Shown here piece after piece: positions 52,420-60,784 of a stretch of DNA of 64,000 nt; positions within the stretch are counted from its first letter, which is position 1; the number at the start of each line of letters is the position of its first letter. The position numbers and the translations under genes are program-made. Under the pieces are notes generated by a model. The model did not search any database and was not told the origin of the DNA. It worked only from the letters and a program-made list of their open reading frames with translations. Origin of the DNA: Pseudomonas laurylsulfativorans (GTDB lineage Bacteria; Pseudomonadota; Gammaproteobacteria; Pseudomonadales; Pseudomonadaceae); assembly GCF_002906155.1 (NCBI RefSeq), contig NZ_MUJK01000003.1, forward strand, positions 248,001-312,000, written 5' to 3'.

Positions 52420-53010
52420 TTGAATAAAGCTCAATCGCTATCCATGCGCTACGACCCCCGCGAGCTCTCTGATGAGGAGTTGGTCGCGCGCTCGCATACC
52501 GAGCTGTTTCACGTAACGCGCGCCTACGAAGAACTGATGCGGCGTTACCAGCGAACATTATTTAATGTGTGTGCAAGATATCTCGGGAACGATCGCGATG
52601 CAGACGATGTCTGTCAGGAGGTCATGTTGAAGGTGCTTTATGGCCTGAAGAACTTCGAGGGCAAATCGAAGTTCAAGACATGGCTATATAGCATCACGTA
52701 CAACGAGTGCATCACACAGTATCGGAAGGAACGGCGAAAGCGTCGCTTGATGGACGCATTGAGTCTTGACCCCCTTGAGGAAGCGTCCGAAGAAAAGACG
52801 CCGAAACCTGAGGAAAAGGGTGGACTTGATCGCTGGCTGGTGTATGTGAATCCGATTGACCGTGAAATTCTGGTGCTACGATTTGTCGCAGAGCTGGAGT
52901 TTCAGGAGATCGCAGACATCATGCATATGGGTTTGAGTGCAACAAAAATGCGGTACAAACGCGCTCTAGATAAATTGCGTGAGAAATTTGCAGGCATTGC
53001 TGAAACTTAG
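52420..53010 (+). CDS. sigX: ECF RNA polymerase sigma factor SigX
   Basis: 196 residues. Sigma-2 (YEELMRRYQRTLFNVCARYLGNDRDADDVCQEVMLKVLYGLKNFEG in parts) and sigma-4 (LRFVAELEFQEIADIMHMGLSATKMRYKRALDKL) regions are both intact. The family is the OprF-associated SigX. No ATG fits the family N-terminus; TTG 52420 gives the usual LNKAQ start, with ATG 52444 as alternative. SigX controls oprF, fatty-acid and envelope genes; no anti-sigma gene is adjacent, as usual for sigX. Confidence 0.92.
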   Translation: MNKAQSLSMRYDPRELSDEELVARSHTELFHVTRAYEELMRRYQRTLFNVCARYLGNDRDADDVCQEVMLKVLYGLKNFEGKSKFKTWLYSITYNECITQYRKERRKRRLMDALSLDPLEEASEEKTPKPEEKGGLDRWLVYVNPIDREILVLRFVAELEFQEIADIMHMGLSATKMRYKRALDKLREKFAGIAET

Positions 53011-53035
53011 TTCAGCGCAAATATCTCTTACGTGT

Positions 53036-53057
53036 AGGCAAGTTCTGATAGACTTGC
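53036..53057 (+). repeat. 8-bp dyad in the oprF leader
   Basis: GGCAAGT and ACTTGCC arms with a short loop lie between sigX and oprF, 61 nt before the oprF start. No T tract follows, so it is not a normal terminator; it could pause RNA polymerase or stabilise the mRNA. Confidence 0.45.
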
Positions 53058-53117
53058 CGCCGAGTTGTCCCCCGGTTTGCGGGACTGCTTCACAATCACC
53101 AGATGGGGATTTAACGG

Positions 53118-54161
53118 ATGAAACTGAAAAACACCTTGGGCTTGGCCATTGGTACTCTTATTGCCGCTACTTCGTTCGGCGCATTGGCACAAGGCCAAGG
53201 CGCAGTTGAAGGCGAGCTCAACTACGGGAAGAAGTACAACGACAGCGTTAACAACGTTGAAGACGGCTACACTCCTGGCGCCTCCATCGGTTACTTCTTG
53301 ACCGACGACGTTTCGTTGAACTTGACCTACAACAATGACGACCACACCCGTTCGAACAACGGTACTGGCCATCAGAAAATCGAAGGCGACCAGTTTGGTC
53401 TGAATGCTCAGTACCACTTCAACAACGCTGGCGACGCTCTGCGTCCTTACGTTCAAGGTGGTGTCAAGCACGGCAGCATGACCAACGTAGCTGCTGACGG
53501 CCACACCGGTCGTGACCAGTCGACTTTCCTGACTGCTGGCGCTGGCCTGAAGTACTACTTCCTCGAAAACGTCTACGCTCGTGCTGGCGTAGAAGCTGAC
53601 TACAAGCTGGACAACGGCCGTTGGGACTACATCCCATCCGTAGGTCTGGGTGTTAACTTCGGTGGCGGCAACAAGCCTGTTGCTCCGGTTCCAGCTCCAG
53701 AAGTCTGCTCCGACAGCGACAACGACGGCGTTTGCGACAACGTTGACAAGTGCCCGGACACCCCAGCCAACGTAACTGTTGACGCTGATGGCTGCCCAGC
53801 TGTTGCTGAAGTTGTTCGTGTAGAGCTGGACGTGAAGTTCGACTTCGACAAGTCGGTAGTCAAGCCAAACAGCTACGGCGACATCAAGAACCTGGCTGAT
53901 TTCATGAAGCAGTACCCATCCACCACCACTACTGTTGAAGGTCACACTGACTCCGTCGGTCCTGACGCTTACAACCAGAAACTGTCCGAGCGTCGTGCAA
54001 ACGCCGTTAAGCAAGTTCTGACCAACCAGTACGGTGTTGAATCGTCCCGCGTTCAGTCTGTTGGCTACGGCGAATCCCGCCCAGTTGCTGACAACAAAAC
54101 TGACGCTGGTCGCGCTGTTAACCGTCGCGTAGAAGCGCAGGTTGAAGCTCAAGCTAAGTAA
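53118..54161 (+). CDS. oprF: major outer membrane porin OprF
   Basis: 347 residues: signal peptide ending AATSFGALA, an 8-stranded N-terminal beta-barrel (residues about 24-185), a Pro-rich linker (VAPVPAPE), a cysteine-containing acidic loop (CSDSDNDGVCDNVDKCPDTP) and the C-terminal OmpA-like peptidoglycan-binding domain (VEGHTDSVGPDAYNQKLSERRANAV). It is the main structural porin and links the outer membrane to peptidoglycan. Codon use is strongly biased (TAC, GTT, CGT, GCT), as in highly expressed genes. Confidence 0.97.
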   Translation: MKLKNTLGLAIGTLIAATSFGALAQGQGAVEGELNYGKKYNDSVNNVEDGYTPGASIGYFLTDDVSLNLTYNNDDHTRSNNGTGHQKIEGDQFGLNAQYHFNNAGDALRPYVQGGVKHGSMTNVAADGHTGRDQSTFLTAGAGLKYYFLENVYARAGVEADYKLDNGRWDYIPSVGLGVNFGGGNKPVAPVPAPEVCSDSDNDGVCDNVDKCPDTPANVTVDADGCPAVAEVVRVELDVKFDFDKSVVKPNSYGDIKNLADFMKQYPSTTTTVEGHTDSVGPDAYNQKLSERRANAVKQVLTNQYGVESSRVQSVGYGESRPVADNKTDAGRAVNRRVEAQVEAQAK

Positions 54162-54176
54162 TTAGCTCGCAGCTCT

Positions 54177-54205
54177 GAAAAGCCCGGCTCAGGCCGGGCT
54201 TTTCT
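54177..54205. terminator. bidirectional terminator oprF/cobA
   Basis: AAAAGCCCGGC and GCCGGGCTTTT form a hairpin usable for the plus-strand oprF and the minus-strand cobA transcripts. Confidence 0.9.
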
Positions 54206-54234
54206 TTGTCTGCGATTTGGTGAAACAGCTGAAA

Positions 54235-54999
54235 CTACGCAGACTGATCTGCCGCCATCACAGGCAAATCACACGCCCACAGGGACTGAGTTGCACAGGC
54301 TGCCACGGCACCGATCACCAGTATGGCAGGGCTTTTCAGCTGGAATCGGAAGGCAGCTTCATCCATCGCTGAGAGAGTGCTCAGACATTCCCGCTGCTGG
54401 GGCAAGGACGCGTTTTCAATCATGGCCACGGGTGTGTCCGTTGCCATGCCGCCAGCCAATAGCTGTTCACGGATTTCACTGAGCTTGGCCACGCCCATGT
54501 AAATCACTAGCGTCGTTCCGCCTTGGGCCAGCGCCTGCCAGTTCAATTGGCTGTCGTCTTGGGTATGTGCGGTGACCAGCGTCACGCCGCGGGCCACACC
54601 GCGCAAGGTCAGCGGGATATCGCATTGCGTTGCCCCCGCCAGTCCGGCAGTGATGCCATTGACCAACTCGGCTTCGACTCCACGCTCACGCAACCACTGC
54701 GCCTCTTCACCTCCACGACCGAAAATGCACGGATCGCCACCCTTGAGCCGGGCCACACATTTACCCTGCCGGGCATAACGGAGCATCAGGCGATGGATGA
54801 ACGCTTGCGGGGTGGAGCGGCAGCCGCCGCGTTTGCCCACCGGGATGACACGCGCCCGGGGGCAATGCTCGAGTACCGCGACATTGACCAGGTCATCGAT
54901 CAGCACCACATCGGCTTCCCGCAAGGCGCGTACCGCCTTCAATGTGAGCAACTCCGGATCACCCGGGCCCGCACCTACCAGCCAGACTTTTGCACTCAT
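54235..54999 (-). CDS. cobA: uroporphyrinogen-III C-methyltransferase
   Basis: 254 residues of the SUMT family: VWLVGAGPGDPELLTLKA start, DDLVN, GKRGGCRST, RLKGGDPCIFGRGGEEA and GITAGLAGATQCDIPLTLRG. It makes precorrin-2 for siroheme, the cofactor of NirB. It lies 10 nt beyond nasA at the end of the nitrate operon, the position expected for siroheme supply. Confidence 0.95.
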   Translation of the reverse strand: MSAKVWLVGAGPGDPELLTLKAVRALREADVVLIDDLVNVAVLEHCPRARVIPVGKRGGCRSTPQAFIHRLMLRYARQGKCVARLKGGDPCIFGRGGEEAQWLRERGVEAELVNGITAGLAGATQCDIPLTLRGVARGVTLVTAHTQDDSQLNWQALAQGGTTLVIYMGVAKLSEIREQLLAGGMATDTPVAMIENASLPQQRECLSTLSAMDEAAFRFQLKSPAILVIGAVAACATQSLWACDLPVMAADQSA

Positions 55000-55009
55000 A
55001 GTGTTTTCC

Positions 55010-57727
55010 TCACGAGAAGACGGTGATTGGCCGCGCCTTGGCGGCCAGCAGGCGTTTGATTTCCGGAACGCAGGACCCGCATTGCGTGCCGCAACCCAGT
55101 TCTTGCTTCAGTCCCTGCAAGTCCAGGCCACGGCCGATGCCGGCGCAGATCTCGTTCTGGCCGACGTTCTTGCAATTGCACAGGATCTTGTTCGTGTTAA
55201 CGGGCGCGTCGAGGTTGCCCGGCGGTGCGCTCAACGGCGCAAGCAGCCAGCGCCGCAGTTGCTGGTCCGCGCGACCCTCGAGCCACAACCCCTGCAACCA
55301 GTGTTGGGCAAGGGTTTCACCGGCCAGTCGAATGGCAGTGATCCGACCATTTTCGATGCGTACGCGCTTGCCAATGGCCCGTCGAGGATCGTCGTAAGCC
55401 AGCACCGGGCCGTCATCAAGCGCCAGGCTTTTATCGATTTCGCTGAGCAACTCTGCCGAAGGCGCTGAAGTATTGGCAGCCCGTACAAGCAGAGCAGGGC
55501 GTTCACGACCAACCAGGCTGAGGCTGACGTAGGAAAACGCCTCGCAGAGCGGTCGTAGCGTCTCAAAATGCCGTTGAACATCGCCCTCGATCAGTGCGAA
55601 CAGTTTCCAGGGCAAATCCACCGGGTCCAGGCGAACACCGCTGTGTTTGAGTTCGGGCTGTTTCGACAAAGGATCGAATGCGGGCAATGTGAGGTTGTTC
55701 ACCCCGCCCTTAAGAAAGCGGTCGCCCCAATGCATCGGCAAAAAGGCCTGGCCCGGGCGCACGCAGTCATCGCTGGCAACCGCAACGATGACTGCGCCGC
55801 GCCGGCTTTTCAGGCTGACCAGATCCCCAGGCTGCAAGCGATGGCGGCGTAGTTCATCCGGGTGCAGGCTCACCTGTGCTTCGCTGACATGGCCGAACAG
55901 TTGCGCGGCGGTGCCGGTGCGGCTCATGCCGTGCCATTGATCGCGCAGGCGCCCGGTGATCAGGGTCAGCGGGAAGCGTGCATCGCGTTGCTCCTTGGCG
56001 GCGCGGTATGGGTCGGCCACGAACTGCGCGCGCCCATTGGCAGTGGCAAATATCCCGTCGACGTACAGCCGTGCCGTGCCTTCAACGGCACCCGCAGGGA
56101 AGGGCCACTGCTGCGGGCCGAGACGATCGATCAGCGCATGGCTGATACCGGACAGATCCAGATCGCGACCTTGAGTCAGTTGTTTGTATTCATCAAAGAC
56201 CTGAGCGGGATTATCAAACCCAAACAGGCTGGCTTGGCCAGGACGCAGGTATTTCTCCAGGCGTTGTGCGAAATCTATCGTAATTGCCCAGTCCGGCCGC
56301 GCCTCGCCCGGTGCGGCGATTGCCTGGCGTACGTGGGAAATGCGCCGTTCGGAGTTGGTTACGCAACCTTCCTTTTCCCCCCAACTGGCGGCGGGCAGCA
56401 GAAGGTCGGCGAACTTCGCGGTTTCAGTGGTGCGAAAGGCTTCCTGCAACACCACGAACGGGCAGGCCTGCAAGGCGGCGCGCACGGTCGTCTGGTCCGG
56501 CATGGATTGCGCGGGGTTGGTGCAGGCGATCCACAATGCCTTGATCTTGCCGCTGCGCACTTGCTCGAACAGCTCGATCGCGGTGAGCCCGGGATTTTCC
56601 GGTAGTTGCTCGACGCCCCAGTAGGACGCCACTTGCGCACGATGTTGTGCATTGGCGGCATCACGGTGGCCGGGCAGCAGGTTGGACAAACTGCCGGTTT
56701 CCCGCCCGCCCATGGCATTTGGCTGACCGGTGAGGGAGAAAGGTCCGGCGCCGGGGCGACCGATCTGCCCGGTGGCCAAGTGCAGATTGATCAGTGCACT
56801 GTTTTTCGCGCTGCCGGCGGTGGACTGGTTCAAGCCCATGCACCACAGCGACAGAAAGCTTGGTGAGGTGCCAATCCATTCGGCACATTGCTGCAATTGC
56901 TCGACGCTGATTCCGCAGAGCTGCGAAACCATTTGCGGCGTGTAGTCACGCACCAGGTTTTTCAGTTCGGTCAGGCCGTCGGTGTGGTCCCGGATGAAGT
57001 CACGATCAACCCAGTCTTCCCACAGCAGCAGATGCAAAATCCCATGGAACAAGGCGACATCGGTACCCGGCAAAATCGCCAGGTGCAGGTCAGCCAGATC
57101 GCAGGTGTCTGTACGACGCGGGTCAATGACGATGACCCTCATCTGCGGCCGGCGGGATTTGGCTTCTTCCAGCCGCCGGAACAGCACCGGATGGGCGTAG
57201 GCCATGTTGCTGCCGACGATCATCACGCAATCGCTCAACTCCAGGTCTTCGTAGCTGCAGGGCGGCGCGTCGGCACCCAGGCTGCGCTTGTAGCCGACCA
57301 CCGCCGAGGACATGCACAGGCGAGAGTTGCTGTCGATGTTGTTGGTGCCCACCAGGGCACGTGCCAGCTTGTTGAAGGCGTAGTAGTCCTCCGTCAACAG
57401 TTGCCCGGAAATGTAGAACGCCACGCTGTCCGGCCCATGTTCGGCAATGGTCGCGGCAAACACGCTGGTGGCGTGATCGAGTGCGGTATCCCAGTCGGTG
57501 CGGTGGCGGGCCAGGTCTTTGCCGAGGCGCAGTTCGGGGTACAGCGCCCGCGCCGTCAAGTCGCCGGTCAGATGCAGGGTCGAGCCCTTGCTGCACAGTT
57601 TGCCGAAATTGGCCGGGTGCGTCGGATCGCCGCTGACGCCGAGGATGCGTGAACCGTCGTGCTCGATCAGCACGCCACAGCCGACCCCGCAGTAACAGCA
57701 GGTGGATGCAGTGATCTGGCGGTCCAT
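55010..57727 (-). CDS. nasA: assimilatory nitrate reductase catalytic subunit
   Basis: 905 residues, molybdopterin bis-MGD oxidoreductase. N-terminal [4Fe-4S] ligands are in TCCYCGVGCGV and LCSKGSTLH. Central LYAFNKLARALVGTNNIDSNSR-type and GSNMAYAHPVLFRRLEEAK segments bind cofactor. A C-terminal BFD-like [2Fe-2S] domain (LCNCKNVGQNEIC...CGTQCGSCVPEI) is fused, as in many NasA/NarB proteins. It reduces nitrate to nitrite in the cytoplasm. Its ATG shares one base with the nirD stop. Confidence 0.95.
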   Translation of the reverse strand: MDRQITASTCCYCGVGCGVLIEHDGSRILGVSGDPTHPANFGKLCSKGSTLHLTGDLTARALYPELRLGKDLARHRTDWDTALDHATSVFAATIAEHGPDSVAFYISGQLLTEDYYAFNKLARALVGTNNIDSNSRLCMSSAVVGYKRSLGADAPPCSYEDLELSDCVMIVGSNMAYAHPVLFRRLEEAKSRRPQMRVIVIDPRRTDTCDLADLHLAILPGTDVALFHGILHLLLWEDWVDRDFIRDHTDGLTELKNLVRDYTPQMVSQLCGISVEQLQQCAEWIGTSPSFLSLWCMGLNQSTAGSAKNSALINLHLATGQIGRPGAGPFSLTGQPNAMGGRETGSLSNLLPGHRDAANAQHRAQVASYWGVEQLPENPGLTAIELFEQVRSGKIKALWIACTNPAQSMPDQTTVRAALQACPFVVLQEAFRTTETAKFADLLLPAASWGEKEGCVTNSERRISHVRQAIAAPGEARPDWAITIDFAQRLEKYLRPGQASLFGFDNPAQVFDEYKQLTQGRDLDLSGISHALIDRLGPQQWPFPAGAVEGTARLYVDGIFATANGRAQFVADPYRAAKEQRDARFPLTLITGRLRDQWHGMSRTGTAAQLFGHVSEAQVSLHPDELRRHRLQPGDLVSLKSRRGAVIVAVASDDCVRPGQAFLPMHWGDRFLKGGVNNLTLPAFDPLSKQPELKHSGVRLDPVDLPWKLFALIEGDVQRHFETLRPLCEAFSYVSLSLVGRERPALLVRAANTSAPSAELLSEIDKSLALDDGPVLAYDDPRRAIGKRVRIENGRITAIRLAGETLAQHWLQGLWLEGRADQQLRRWLLAPLSAPPGNLDAPVNTNKILCNCKNVGQNEICAGIGRGLDLQGLKQELGCGTQCGSCVPEIKRLLAAKARPITVFS

Positions 57728-58044
57728 CAGCCTGCATCCCGCAGGGCCAGCATCACTCGGCCATTTTCAACCCGGGCGAGATGGTGATGGGCACAGCCGA
57801 TGTCCGGGGCCAGGGCTTCGCCGCTTTGCAGGTCGATTTGCCAGTTGTGCAACGGGCAGGCCACCCGCTTGCCGTAGACCAGACCTTGGGACAACGGGCC
57901 GCCCTTGTGCGGGCAGCGGTCGTCAAGGGCGAACACTTCGTCGTCGCTGGTACGAAAAATCGCGATGTCTCCCTTTGGCCCGGCGATGATCCGCGAGCCC
58001 AGGGCATTGATCTCTTCCAGTGCGCAGATATCCAGCCAGTTCAT
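57727..58044 (-). CDS. nirD: nitrite reductase small subunit
   Basis: 105 residues from ATG 58044. Rieske-type [2Fe-2S] ligands are seen as C-P-H (RCPHKGGPLSQG) and C-P-L-H (VACPLHNWQ). The frame is open upstream to 58488 but that part is antisense-frame nirB sequence. It supports NirB in reducing nitrite to ammonia. It overlaps nirB by 4 nt and nasA by 1 nt. Confidence 0.93.
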   Translation of the reverse strand: MNWLDICALEEINALGSRIIAGPKGDIAIFRTSDDEVFALDDRCPHKGGPLSQGLVYGKRVACPLHNWQIDLQSGEALAPDIGCAHHHLARVENGRVMLALRDAG

Positions 58045-60494
58045 GCCAGCACCTCCAGGTTTTTCACGGGGATGACGTCGAATTCTTTTTTCAGCTGGGG
58101 CTGTTCCAGGCGTTCCTTCCACGGGTCCTGTTCGAACGACAGGGAGAATTGCAGGCGATCGTTGAGCGCCTTGCGACGTTCCGGATCTTCCAGCACGGCT
58201 TTCTTGATGTGTTCCATGCCGACCCGTTGCAGGTAGTGCACGGTGCGTTCGAGGTAAAAGGCTTCTTCGCGATAGAGCTGCAGGAATGCACCGTTGTATT
58301 CGCGGACTTCTTCGGCGGTTTTCAGTTTGACGAAGAACTCCGCGACTTCGGTCTTGATCCCGCCGTTGCCACCGATGTACATCTCCCAGCCGGAGTCCAC
58401 GCCGATAATTCCCACATCCTTGATGCCGGCTTCCGAGCAGTTGCGCGGGCAACCGGAGACAGCCAGTTTCACCTTGTGCGGCGACCACATGTTGAACAGG
58501 TCATGTTCCAGTTCTATGCCCAACTGTGTGGAGTTCTGCGTGCCAAAGCGGCAGAACTCGCTGCCAACGCAGGTTTTCACTGTGCGGATGGATTTGCCGT
58601 AGGCGTGGCCGGACGGCATGTCCAGGTCTTTCCATACTCCCGGCAGGTCTTGCTTGCGGATGCCCAGCAAGTCGATGCGCTGGCCACCGGTGACCTTGAC
58701 CATCGGCACGTTGTATTTGTCGGCAACGTCGGCAATGCGCCGCAGCTCTGAAGGATTGGTCACGCCGCCCCACATCCGCGGGACGACCGAATAGGTGCCG
58801 TCTTTCTGAATGTTGGCGTGGGCGCGCTCGTTGATCAGGCGCGATTGCGGATCGTCCCTGGCTTCCCCTGGCCAGGTGGAAATCAGGTAGTAGTTGAGCG
58901 CCGGCCGGCAGGTGGCGCAGCCGTTGGGGGTGCGCCAGTTCAGGTAGCTCATGGTGCCGGCGATGGTCAGCAGGTGTTGCTCGCGGATGGCCTGGCGGAT
59001 CTGCCCGTGGTTGAGGTCGCTGCAGCCGCAGATGGCTTTTTCGCTTTTCGGTTTGACGTCCGCCGCGCCGCCCACGGTGTTGATCAGGATCTGCTCCACC
59101 AAACCCGCGCACGAACCGCAGGAGCTGGCAGCCTTGGTGTGTTTCTTCACTTCGTCGACACTGAACAGCCCGTGTTCCTGAATGGCCTTGACGATGGTGC
59201 CTTTGCACACGCCGTTGCAGCCGCAGACTTCGGCCGTATCGGCCATGCTCATGGCTTTGTCCTGGCCCTGATGTCCTACGTCGCCCAGGGCGTTTTCACC
59301 GAACATCAAGTGATCGCGGATCTCGCCGATGGCGTGGTTTTCACGGATCTGCCGGAAATACCAGCCGCCATCGGCCGTATCGCCGTACAGGCAGGCGCCG
59401 ACCAGCACGTCGTCCTTGATCACCAGTTTCTTGTAGACCCCGCCAATCGGGTCCGAGAGGGTGATGGTCTCGGTGCCTTCACCGCCCATGAAGTCGCCGG
59501 CGGAAAACAGATCGATGCCGGTGACCTTCAGCTTGGTCGAGGTCACCGAGCCCTTGTAGGTGGCAAAACCGAGTTGGGCGAGGTGGTTGGCGCAGACTTT
59601 GGCCTGTTCGAACAGCGGCGCCACCAAGCCATAGGCGATGCCGCGGTGGCTGGCGCACTCGCCGATGGCGTAGATCCGAGGGTCGTAGGTTTGCAGGGTG
59701 TCGTTGACCAGAATCCCGCGGCTGCACGGAATGCCGCATTTCTCCGCCAGTGCGGTATTGGGGCGAATGCCGGCGGCCATCACTACCAGGTCGGCGGGGA
59801 TGATGTCGCCGTTCTTGAATTGCACCGAACCGACCCGGCCGTTGCCCGCGTCGTGCAAGGCCTGGGTCTGTTCGCACAGACGAAAGTGCAGGCCGCGAGA
59901 TTCCAGCGCGCTTTGCAGTAGCTGGCCGCTGGTCTTGTCCAGTTGCCGCTCCAGCAACCACTCGCCGATATGCACCACGGTCACGTGCATGCCCCGCAGC
60001 ATCAGGCCGTTGGCGGCCTCCAGGCCGAGCAGGCCGCCACCGATCACCACGGCGTGCCGGTGGGTTTTCGCGGTGTCGATCATGGCCTGGGTGTCGGCGA
60101 TGTCGCGGTAACCGATCACGCCGTCAAGGGTGTTGCCGGGAATGGGCAGGATGAAAGGCGTCGAGCCGGTGGCGATGAGCAGGCGATCGTATTCGGCTTC
60201 GCTGCCGTCTTCGGCAATGACCCGGCGCTTGACCCGGTCGATTTCCACCACTTTGCGGTTGAGCAGCAGCTTGATGTTGTTGTCCAGGTACCAGTCCAGG
60301 TCGTTGAGCACGATCTCTTCGAAGGTCTGTTCGCCCGCCAGCACCGGCGACAACAGGATGCGGTTGTAGTTGGTGTGGGGTTCGGCACCGAAGACCGTGA
60401 TGTCGTACAGCTCTGTGCTCAGCTTGAGCAGTTCTTCCAGGGTCCGGACCCCGGCCATGCCGTTGCCGATCATCACCAGTTTTAGTTTTTTCAT
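58041..60494 (-). CDS. nirB: NADH-dependent nitrite reductase large subunit
   Basis: 817 residues: FAD/NAD pyridine-nucleotide reductase domain (KLVMIGNGMAGVRTLEELL; VVIGGGLLGLEAANGL), BFD-like [2Fe-2S] segments (EVCGCNGVCKGTIV; AASSCGSCAGLV), and siroheme/[4Fe-4S] sulfite-reductase-type domains with TCVGSEFCRFGTQNS and VSGCPRNCSEA. It reduces nitrite to ammonium with NADH. It is preceded by a 290-bp leader with sigma-54 and antitermination elements. Confidence 0.96.
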   Translation of the reverse strand: MKKLKLVMIGNGMAGVRTLEELLKLSTELYDITVFGAEPHTNYNRILLSPVLAGEQTFEEIVLNDLDWYLDNNIKLLLNRKVVEIDRVKRRVIAEDGSEAEYDRLLIATGSTPFILPIPGNTLDGVIGYRDIADTQAMIDTAKTHRHAVVIGGGLLGLEAANGLMLRGMHVTVVHIGEWLLERQLDKTSGQLLQSALESRGLHFRLCEQTQALHDAGNGRVGSVQFKNGDIIPADLVVMAAGIRPNTALAEKCGIPCSRGILVNDTLQTYDPRIYAIGECASHRGIAYGLVAPLFEQAKVCANHLAQLGFATYKGSVTSTKLKVTGIDLFSAGDFMGGEGTETITLSDPIGGVYKKLVIKDDVLVGACLYGDTADGGWYFRQIRENHAIGEIRDHLMFGENALGDVGHQGQDKAMSMADTAEVCGCNGVCKGTIVKAIQEHGLFSVDEVKKHTKAASSCGSCAGLVEQILINTVGGAADVKPKSEKAICGCSDLNHGQIRQAIREQHLLTIAGTMSYLNWRTPNGCATCRPALNYYLISTWPGEARDDPQSRLINERAHANIQKDGTYSVVPRMWGGVTNPSELRRIADVADKYNVPMVKVTGGQRIDLLGIRKQDLPGVWKDLDMPSGHAYGKSIRTVKTCVGSEFCRFGTQNSTQLGIELEHDLFNMWSPHKVKLAVSGCPRNCSEAGIKDVGIIGVDSGWEMYIGGNGGIKTEVAEFFVKLKTAEEVREYNGAFLQLYREEAFYLERTVHYLQRVGMEHIKKAVLEDPERRKALNDRLQFSLSFEQDPWKERLEQPQLKKEFDVIPVKNLEVLA

Positions 60495-60563
60495 CAGGTT
60501 CTCCGGGGAGCTCAGGTCTGCCTCATCAGGGTTCAGGCCATGCTCGAGAAATTTTGCGCAAAC

Positions 60564-60656
60564 AAAAAAAGGCGTCCCGCTAGTTGCCTAGCGAGGACGC
60601 CTTTGTCCTGGTCCCGTTTTCTCGGGAAGTGCGGCCTTCGTCGTTGAAGCCCGCGC
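60564..60656 (-). promoter_or_regulatory. candidate NasT (ANTAR) antitermination leader of nirB
   Basis: On the minus strand, hairpin P1 (60629-60656) has a six-base loop AACGAC. Hairpin P2 (60594-60609, AGGAC/GTCCT) has loop AAAGGC. Both loops carry A at 1 and G at 4, the ANTAR-target rule. The intrinsic terminator (GGCGTCC/GGACGCC, T7; 60564-60604) uses the 3' half of P2 as its 5' arm, so P2 and terminator exclude each other. An extra hairpin CCCG/CGGG (60613-60626) lies between. Confidence 0.75.
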
Positions 60657-60679
60657 TTTATGTCTGTTGCATGAGCTAA

Positions 60680-60696
60680 TGCAGCGGTTGTGCCAA
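60680..60696 (-). promoter_or_regulatory. sigma-54 promoter of nirB operon
   Basis: Minus strand TTGGCAC-N-CTGCA with exact GG-N10-GC spacing (GG at 60694-60693, GC at 60682-60681). Transcription should start near 60668-60669, just upstream of the P1 hairpin. Nitrogen control through NtrC is inferred. Confidence 0.7.
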
Positions 60697-60784
60697 GTCG
60701 CTCAGGCCCCTTGTTTGTTGGCTTTTATCCCGTTCGCAAGGGCAGAACCGTGAGGGAATGCACCGATTCAAAGCGCGTTGCCCG

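Noticed and set aside
58045..58488. N-terminal extension of NirD
   Set aside because: It is an out-of-frame reading of nirB; ATG 58044 yields a full-length NirD with its Rieske ligands.
60668..60683. TGCAT/ATGCA hairpin as first ANTAR stem-loop of the nirB leader
   Set aside because: It overlaps the -12 region of the sigma-54 element and would lie largely upstream of the transcript start; its loop UAGCUC also lacks A1/G4. The AACGAC hairpin fits better.
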